Shown: positions 57,738 to 64,000 of the stretch, piece by piece
Layout: every line of letters begins with the position of its first letter
How positions within the stretch are numbered: position 1 is the stretch's first letter
The notes under the pieces: model-generated
What the model saw: only the letters and a program-made list of their open reading frames with translations
Told to the model about the DNA's origin: nothing
The model's database searches: none
DNA from: Sciurus carolinensis
Taxonomy: Eukaryota; Chordata; Mammalia; Rodentia; Sciuridae
DNA: 64,000 nt
Assembly (NCBI RefSeq): GCF_902686445.1
Contig: NC_062224.1
Span: 50,467,156 to 50,531,155 of the forward strand
Direction of reading: 5' to 3'
Translations under genes and position numbers: made by a program

Positions 57738-57905
57738 TAGCCACAAGCGTTTTCCCAGCACAGGAAGCTGTGCTGAAGCAGGAGGAGGAAGCAGCTCCTT
57801 GCAGAACAGCCCTATCCGCGGCCTCCCACACTGGAACTCCCAGTCTAGCATGCCATCCACACCAGACCTGCGTGTCCGAAGCCCCCACTACGTCCATTCC
57901 ACGAG
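57738..57905 (+). CDS. FRMD4A: FRMD4A exon: Ser/Gly-rich tail segment
   Basis: 168 bases, phase 2 to 2: it completes a Ser codon, adds 55 codons and ends with 'AG' of an Arg codon. The acceptor is 'cctttgttttacag' and the donor 'gtgagt'. It reads SHKRFPSTGSCAEAGGGSSS, then LQNSPIRGLPHWNSQSSMPS, then TPDLRVRSPHYVHST. NSPIR, STPDL and RSPHY are Ser/Thr-Pro sites, and the sequence is otherwise low in hydrophobics, so it is probably disordered. The exon length is a multiple of three with matching phases and could be skipped in frame. Confidence 0.96.
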
Positions 57906-59147
57906 GTGAGTCCATTGGGCTTTCAGTCCACCCGCGTCCCTGGACCAGACCTTCCTTTGTACAATGAAGCATCACTGGCCCAGTGAGCCCAGATGCCAGG
58001 TGAGCTAGTCTAAGTCCTGAAACTGTTAGGCAGGTTCTCTATACATGAAGCAGAATAAACAGATAGCAGCAACGAGCTTACTTTAGTGTAACTAAAGTTA
58101 GAGGCTACTGTCCACATGCAGTAACTTGTGGATATCACTGGAGTGTCCCCAGGCTCCTAGAGACAGTCAATGAGGACTCAACTTTCCCAGTTGAAACAGA
58201 GGAAGAAAAGGATAGATAGGATGGCTCAGGAAGAGAAAGGTCTTCATTTGATAATCCTCATATATCTTTTTGCCAAGCCCTAAATTTATTCTCTTAAGGC
58301 CTCAAAATGTAAATTGTGAAAAGCAAAAGAAACTGGCAAAAATTAGGCTTTCATGAATCACACATTCATTTTCTAAAAAGAAGCAAAATCAGGTTGTGGA
58401 AGGCCACTTGGTGGAGGCTTCCAGTTCTACCCTAGCGACAGAACAGGAGCTCACCTCTGCCTGTAGGTGGCCAAGGTGAATTTCATCCGTAATTCCATCA
58501 TTTGCCCAATAATACTGATGGATAATTATAGTGTGAACTCCAATAAGCAGAATGGATCATAGACAAAGTAATAGTATAATAAGCATTTGCATCATACATT
58601 TTTAAGGGTTTTGGTGTTCACTGGACCCTCCACTGTAGTCTTCACAGGAAACAAATATCCATTTATTTGGGTTTCATGGTAATATTTGGTTAAACCACAT
58701 GAAAAGGCTTCTGTTGAAATTTTGTTTTGTTTTGTTTTGTTTTTTACATACAAGAAGGTTTATAGGGTTTAACATAATACTTAAAGTAGTGATTCTCCGG
58801 TTCTGTCTGTCTCTATACAATCCTTTCCTACTTTTAAAATATGTTCTAAAGCTCAGAATGTTGGAGGAAGCCCTTGTGTGAGTCCTAGCTGCAGTCCCAC
58901 TTTCCACTGGGAATCAAAGCGGAGACTCCTGGCCCCAACTCCGGCATCAGCAGTTTCCTGTTTTGGGGAAGCACGTGGATTTCTAGGGCAACCCTGTCTA
59001 GAATCCCAATTTCCTAGATTCCCTTGCTGGGCCCTCTGAGCCTGTGTGTGCTTTGCGCCTCCTACGTGCAGGGAGTGGAGGCGTCCAGCGGTCTCCTTGG
59101 CACCCTCTCCCCTAGAGACCCCAGACCAAGCCCGCGTCTCCCCGCAG
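57906..59147 (+). other. FRMD4A: FRMD4A intron, 1.2 kb
   Basis: Mostly unique sequence with a (TTTTG)n run at about 58720-58744. G+C rises sharply in the last 100 bases as the GC-rich exon is approached. Confidence 0.92.
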
Positions 59148-60037
59148 GTCGGTGGACATCAGCCCCACGCGACTGCACAGCCTCGCACTGCACTTTAGGC
59201 ACCGGAGCTCCAGCTTGGAGTCCCAGGGCAAGCTCCTGGGCTCAGAGAACGACACGGGGAGCCCCGACTTCTACACCCCGCGGACTCGTAGCAGCAACGG
59301 CTCGGACCCCATGGACGACTGCTCTTCGTGCACCAGCCACTCGAGCTCAGAGCACTACTACCCGGCGCAGATGAACGCCAACTACTCGACCCTGGCGGAG
59401 GACTCCCCGTCCAAGGCGCGCCAGCGGCAGCGGCAGCGGCAGCGGGCGGCGGGCGCGCTGGGCTCGGCGAGCTCTGGCAGCATGCCCAACCTGGCGGCGC
59501 GCGGCGGCGCGGGGGGCGCGGGCGGCGCGGGCGCGGGCGGCGGCGTGTACCTGCACAGCCAGAGCCAGCCCAGCTCGCAGTACCGCATCAAGGAGTACCC
59601 GCTGTACATCGAGGGCAGCGCCACGCCTGTAGTGGTGCGCAGCCTGGAGAGCGACCAGGAGGGCCACTACAGCGTCAAGGCGCAGTTTAAGACTTCCAAC
59701 TCCTACACGGCCGGCGGCCTGTTCAAGGAGAGCTGGCGCGGTGGCGGAGACGAGGGCGATGCGGGCCGCCTGACGCCGTCGCGCTCGCAGATCCTGCGGA
59801 CTCCGTCTCTGGGCCGCGAGGGCTCCCACGACAAGGGCGCAGGCCGCGCCGCGGTGTCGGACGAGCTGCGTCAGTGGTACCAGCGCTCCACTGCCTCGCA
59901 CAAGGAGCACAGCCGCCTGTCGCACACCAGCTCCACCTCCTCCGACAGCGGCTCGCAGTATAGCACCTCCTCCCAGAGCACCTTCGTGGCGCACAGCAGG
60001 GTCACCAGGATGCCCCAGATGTGCAAGGCCACGTCAG
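59148..60037 (+). CDS. FRMD4A: FRMD4A large GC-rich exon: main part of the C-terminal tail
   Basis: 890 bases, phase 2 to 1: it completes an Arg codon, adds 296 codons and ends with the first G of an Ala codon. The acceptor is 'cgcgtctccccgcag' and the donor 'gtgaga'. The order is SVDISPTRLHSLALHFRHRS, a SPDFYTPRTRSS segment, a Cys/Ser/His cluster (DDCSSCTSHSSSEHYY), an RQRQRQRQR run from a CGGCAG hexanucleotide, a Gly/Ala run, and IKEYPLYIEGSATPVVVRS. After that come SLESDQEGHYSVKAQFKTSN, basic and Ser-rich stretches, DELRQWYQRSTASHKEHSRL and a Ser/Thr-rich end with MPQMCKATS. Third codon positions are strongly G/C, and the exon forms a CpG island on its own. The conserved hydrophobic blocks inside otherwise disordered sequence could be docking motifs. 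An ATG at 59152 is out of frame with the gene start and is not an initiation site. Confidence 0.97.
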
Positions 60038-60751
60038 GTGAGAGGGACCACCGGGTGGTCTGGGTGCCAACTGTCAGAAAGACCCCTTAGACCTCACAGT
60101 GGGGAAAAGGAATCATTAATTCTGGGCACCTTGCTGTCTGATGTGGGAGACCTACAGTCTGCAGGACCCTCCCATTTTAACTCTGGTCTTGCAGAATAAA
60201 GGGCACCTGACCCTCGAGTGCACTTAACCAACTCTGTCCGCTTCCTTAGCCGGGGGACAAACCATTCGTCCAGCCACTTTTTCTTGTAAGGACAGATGTC
60301 TAAGTAAGTTATGCGAATTCCTTTCTCAAGGTTTATCCAGCCAAGGTGCTTCTTTATCCTGGTAATTGAGATACTCAAGTTATACCCCTGCAAAGGAAAG
60401 CTGGGTGAGGGATGGACTTGGGTCTTGCAGCCCTGAGGCTCTTGCTAGTGCCTCACAGGTGGGGTCAGACTGGCTGAGGAAAGAAGTGCTCTGTGCTCTG
60501 TATTTGACAAGGATATCTAAATGAATACCTCTCGACTGCTTTTCCATTTCGATGTTATGACATAGCCACGAAGTAATTTTTATAAGATGCTCTCAGTCCC
60601 CTTTATATTACTACTGAAAATTTCCATAAACCAAGGTTTGCCTTATATTTGTGTACTCAGAGCATTGAGCAGTACTGAATCAAGTAAAAATGGAAGAAAC
60701 CATTCTTTCCATGAAGAAGTTTTGCAAGTTACTCAAAGACATAATAATGGT

Positions 60752-60878
60752 GAGGGCTGGAGTTGTAGCTCAGTGGTAGAGCACTTGCCTCTCACATGTG
60801 AGGCATGGGATTTAATCCTCAGCACCACATAAAAATAAAGGCATTGTGTCCTCTATGACTACACATTTTTTTAAAAAA
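60752..60878 (+). mobile_element. Young ID SINE with perfect target duplication
   Basis: A full-length body, 'gagggctggagttgtagctc' through 'gatttaatcctcagcaccac' to 'cattgtgtcctctatgacta', is flanked by the perfect 11-base direct repeat 'ataataatggt' at 60741-60751 and 60879-60889. The intact duplication and well-kept body suggest a fairly recent insertion. Confidence 0.95.
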
Positions 60879-61612
60879 ATAATAATGGTCATAATAACCA
60901 GCATTGGTCGAACAGGGCCATGTGCCTCATTGGTCATACTCATTTGTATATTGCACCACTCATAAATAGAGGATAATGAGATTCTGCCTTCCCCCCAACA
61001 AGGGAGGCAAAGAAAGTGGAAGAAGATTTTGAGACAGAAATGTTAAACAGTAAGAGTAAAATGATAGCGTGAAGGGGAGGAACTCCACGTCAGGGATTTA
61101 ACTTGCTTAAGTAAGATAATAGGGGGAGGGGATCATCCATGGGGACTGAAGGAGATTCCTGGAGCCTAAGAGAGCAGGGCAAAGTGGAAGAACTGGCTGT
61201 CCTAGTGTGCCAGCCTCCTGCATTCTGCCTCCACATCCCCAGTGGCTGTTATTAGGGCACATTGGTCAAATGACAAGCTTCAGAGACCAGAGAAAAAGTG
61301 ATTGCAGCAATCATGAATGTGCCATGGATTCCAGGATCACTTAACTTTCTTCATGTTCCTTGGTCTGTAAAATAAACCTTCTGAAATGTGCCATTGACTT
61401 CCCAGGCAAGTTTTGAGAAGGGATATGTTTTATGTACAATTTAGGGCATGATTGTCCATGACCCTTAAAGTTTGTAAATATCAGTGGCTAGAAGTGCTTA
61501 TGTTCTATCAAAACCATTGTGCTTATCTAGTAGATCTGCTTTACTTAAAGAGATTAGGTAGATCTTTGGGGATATATTTTAGGCTGAAAATTTTTAGGAA
61601 GCTGTGTTTTAG

Positions 61613-62039
61613 TCAGCTTTTTCAAAACTGTGAACAAAATACCTGACTAGAACAATTTTAGAGGAAGAAAATTTTATTTGGAGGCTCGTAGTTTCAGAGG
61701 TCTTGGTCCATAGATGGCCAGTTCCATTGCTCTGGGCCCAAAGTCTTGCAGAACATCAAGGCAGAATGGTGTGGTTGAGGAAAGCAGCTCAGGATATGGC
61801 ACCAGGAAGTAGAGAGAGGGTCTAAATTCAGCTCACAAAATATATACCCGAAAAGTATGCCCCCAGTGACCCACCTCCTCCAGCCACAGCCTACCTGCCT
61901 ACAGTCACAACTCAGTTAATCTCCATTGGGATTAACACGCTGACTATATTAAGGCTGTCATAACCCAATCATTTCACCTCTCAGCTTTCTTGCATTGTCT
62001 CACACATGAGCCTTTGGGGGACACCTCATATCTAAACCA
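61613..62039 (+). mobile_element. MaLR (ERVL-type) solo LTR
   Basis: It starts 'tgtgttttagtcagcttttt' and ends near 'catatctaaacca', i.e. 5' TG and 3' CA. In between come 'aattttatttggaggctcgt' and 'taacccaatcatttcacctc', matching the layout of mammalian MST/MT-like LTRs. About 427 bases. No flanking internal sequence is present, so it is read as a solo LTR. Confidence 0.8.
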
Positions 62040-62734
62040 ACCTAAAGCCATTGACTGAAGAAAAGGATTCCATTTCCAGGAAAGCAAAGGATGCATTTAA
62101 GTAGGATTTACTCCTACTGAATTTTCCCAGCTGGACTTGTTTTGTTCACATCAACAAACTACTAATAGGTTCAGATGAGTCATTAAAAGCCCTGCCCATT
62201 TTGAAGGGTACTAAAGTAGCAAATGATAAGCCTGAAATAGCAGAGAGAGCAGGCTCAGAAAACTTTCTGGAAGCTCTTTCATAAGGGGAGCATCCTCTTT
62301 ACACTGGGGCTACATTTGAGAATGCCCTGAACTGTGTCTCTCTGCTGTCCAGAGAAGTCAGCCCTTTCTGCATGAGCCCTACCCAGGTCTTCCTCAAAGG
62401 ACTGTAGAGTGTCAGGTTCTTTGTCAATGTGGAAGCATTATCCTCCTTGCAGCTACTTCAGTGACAAAGCAGGGACCTAGGATTCCAGGTCAGCCTGAGT
62501 CAGAATGGAAATGCATGATTTAGGGAGAAAATGCAACAGGGGAATGTAGGAGTGGGGGCTACAGAGATGTTTCCCCACTGTGACAGGGCCACTGAGACCC
62601 TGCCATGGGGTTATATCCTGCATCCCTGCAAATGGTGACCCCTGACCACTGAGTTTGCATAGTTCAGTGAGTCCTAAGCACCCTCACCAGGTCTGACCCG
62701 TCTTCTCTGTCTTTCCCATGTCACCCACATGCAG

Positions 62735-62831
62735 CTGCCTTACCTCAAAGCCAGAGAAGCTCAACACCATCGAGTGAAATCGGAGCCACCCCCCCAAGCA
62801 GTCCCCACCACATCCTAACCTGGCAGACTGG
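62735..62831 (+). CDS. FRMD4A: FRMD4A exon: near C-terminal tail (last exon in window)
   Basis: 97 bases, phase 1 to 2: it completes an Ala codon, adds 31 codons and ends with 'GG' of a Gly codon. The acceptor is 'gtcacccacatgcag' and the donor 'gtgagt'. It reads ALPQSQR, SSTPSSEIGATPPSSPHH and ILTWQT. STPSS, ATPPSSP and SSPHH are clustered Ser/Thr-Pro sites. The family's final residues, a short acidic and Ser-rich end, and the stop codon are in an exon beyond base 64000. Confidence 0.95.
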
Positions 62832-64000
62832 GTGAGTTCTCCCTCCAGTCCTTTAACCTGGTTCTTCTTCCAGGTTCCTGACTTTGTCAGCTAGGAAGAG
62901 TGTTATCTAAGTAAGATCTTAGTGGCATAAAGATATAACTCATCAAATGATGAGTGCTCATTACTGGGAAACTGCTTCCCTTCCAAAGAAACCCCATGAC
63001 TTGCTGTCACCTTCTGCCCCACCACTTTTCCTCATGGCCCTCTTTTGGGAGTGAATTCAGCATGCTCTCTTTTAAAGTAGCTAGTGATCCCCAGGACACA
63101 GGAAGGTGGAAGCAGGAGTAGGATTGTTTCTTTGGTCAGAATCCCATTTGATTTTGATTTAGGTGATACTCAGACTGACTCCAAATGTCAGGCAAAAATG
63201 TCAGAGGGGAGCCAGGTACTGTGGCACATGCCTGTACTACTACCAACTCAGGAGGCTGAGACAGGAGGATCACAAGATTGAGATCAAATTAGGAATTTAG
63301 CAAGAAACTGTCAAAAAATGAAAAATGAAAAGGGTTGGGGATATAGCTCAGTGGTAAAGTACACCTGGCTTCAATCTCCAATACCATAAAAAAAAAAAAA
63401 AATGACAGGGGAAAAGGAGAGTTAGTGAAGCCCCTGAGGTGTGCGCCAGGTTAGGTGTTTCACATGTTTCTCATGCTTTCACTGTCTTAATATCAGGATA
63501 CATCTTAAGAAATAGGCTTCTGTCCAGGCCAAGCACTGGACAGCAAAGGGGATCTGGTACCTTTAGACCTTTAAATAGAAGCTGTCCACAGCAAAATATG
63601 TGGAACCAGAATTCAGCTCCTTTCACAGTTTGAAATGTAGGCCTAGAGTGCTATAATCTGTGGCCAGTTAGACTATCTTGATCTACCAGAGGGTCCCACA
63701 GGTACAGGTAACCTGCTTTGTGCTACACCTGCTGCCTCTCATGTCTCCTAAGCCATTGTCTCTTAAGTGGATATTACATTCTGTTGGTTAGAGGAGCAAG
63801 GGGTCCTGCAGCTTAATCCACAGTTTCTGGTTTGCTGGAGCATCAGAGGATGTCTGGAAGAATTTGATAGCCATCTGTGAACTGAATCACAAGAAAACCA
63901 CAATCCTGCCATTGGCTCTGTTGGCCACATCTCAGACCCCCACGGTTGGCATTTTTGTTGCTGCCAGTTTATCTGTAGTGATTTTATGCCAGGCTTCCAG
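62832..64000 (+). other. FRMD4A: FRMD4A intron, 5' part
   Basis: Apart from the B1-dID SINE at 63208-63403 this is unique intronic sequence. No acceptor leading to the terminal coding exon is seen before the window ends. Confidence 0.9.
63208..63403 (+). mobile_element. B1-dID SINE, sense
   Basis: The B1 half is 'gagccaggtactgtggcaca' to 'tttagcaagaaactgtcaaa'. An A-rich linker follows, then the ID half 'ggttggggatatagctcagt' to 'tcaatctccaataccataaa' and a 16-base A tail. Nearby 'aaaatgtcagagggg' and 'aaaatgacagggg' look like a slightly diverged target-site duplication. Confidence 0.95.

Larger units (their letters stand above)
60038..62734 (+). other. FRMD4A: FRMD4A intron, 2.7 kb
   Basis: The coding frame of the previous exon stays open for 17 codons past the donor, to a TAG at 60088-60090. 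The intron then holds a young ID SINE and a MaLR LTR. 60100-60740, 60900-61610 and 62045-62730 are unique sequence with no gene seen. Confidence 0.92.
1..64000 (+). other. FRMD4A: FRMD4A gene, 3' portion (11 coding exons and introns)
   Basis: The whole window lies inside one multi-exon gene read on the + strand. Eleven exons join in phase to give 764 complete codons whose product matches FRMD4A as I remember it (human protein about 1,040 residues). The product runs in order from the FERM C-lobe end, through a linker and the coiled-coil CUPID/DUF3338 region, to a long low-complexity Ser/Pro/Gly tail. FRMD4A is a cytoplasmic, junction-associated scaffold reported to connect cytohesin/Arf6 activation to PAR-3 in epithelial polarity. 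The start codon and most of the FERM domain are upstream of the window, and the stop codon is downstream. The paralogue FRMD4B shares the FERM and CUPID parts, but the tail (RQRQRQRQ run, Gly/Ala run, long Ser-rich segments) fits FRMD4A. No frameshift or premature stop is seen in any exon, so this looks like the functional locus. Confidence 0.96.

Noticed and set aside
59347..59994. 215-codon open frame on the - strand opposite the GC-rich exon
   Set aside because: It is composition-driven: strong G/C at third codon positions of the real exon removes stops on the opposite strand. Its Ala/Arg-rich product has no family likeness.
59152..60090. 312-codon + strand frame with its own ATG, as a separate gene
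   Set aside because: It is the FRMD4A exon at 59148 read in the same frame as the spliced protein. The ATG is just an internal Met-like triplet of the frame after the acceptor, and the end runs into the intron.
1..64000. CRISPR arrays, bacterial operons, phage or plasmid features
   Set aside because: Spliced vertebrate exons and SINEs throughout show this is mammalian nuclear DNA. No regularly spaced repeat array of that type is present.

Overview
The window is 64 kb of mammalian nuclear DNA holding the 3' half of one gene, FRMD4A (FERM domain containing 4A), on the + strand. The repeats point to a squirrel-family rodent (Sciuridae: ground squirrel, marmot or relative). There are many ID SINEs with the tRNA-like 'GGCTGGG-TTGTGGCTCAGTGGTAGA' type head and an 'ATTGTGTCCATCTACAACTA' type tail, and many B1-dID dimers (a B1 monomer fused to an ID-like monomer). 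Both are as I recall them from squirrels and their relatives. MIR, L2, MER5A, Tigger and old L1 remnants form the usual mammalian background.

Eleven coding exons can be placed with consensus AG/GT borders and unbroken reading phase: 19540-19616, 24122-24260, 30120-30261, 44178-44311, 47524-47646, 50595-50823, 53656-53712, 56637-56874, 57738-57905, 59148-60037 and 62735-62831. Together they carry 2,294 coding bases (764 complete codons plus 2 bases). The first two encode the end of the FERM C-lobe. The third is a linker. Exons four to six encode the coiled-coil, cytohesin-binding CUPID/DUF3338 region. The remaining exons encode the long Ser/Pro/Gly-rich tail. The exons for FERM lobes F1 and F2 must lie upstream of base 1, because no matching exon was found in 1-19539. 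The last coding exon lies beyond base 64000, because the final exon here ends at a donor in phase 2.

Region by region: 1-19539 is the end of a long intron with old repeats, a few squirrel SINEs and a CpG-rich patch at about 18945-19320. 19540-30261 holds three exons. 30262-44177 is a 13.9 kb intron with a truncated L1 and an inverted pair of ID SINEs. 44178-62831 holds the remaining eight exons, with SINE-dense introns at 51.5-56.3 kb. The rest is the start of the next intron.

FRMD4A is known as a scaffold that links Arf6 activation (through cytohesin exchange factors) to the PAR-3 polarity complex at epithelial junctions. The encoded order of FERM end, CUPID coiled coil and disordered tail fits that role.

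I found no second gene and no novel system. The leads I rate highest are the CpG-rich patch just upstream of the first exon in the window, which could drive a FERM-less isoform; GT tracts placed just upstream of three exons; and an LTR-like block with internal tandem repeats. All coordinates come from reading by eye. Exon borders should be exact; repeat borders are approximate.
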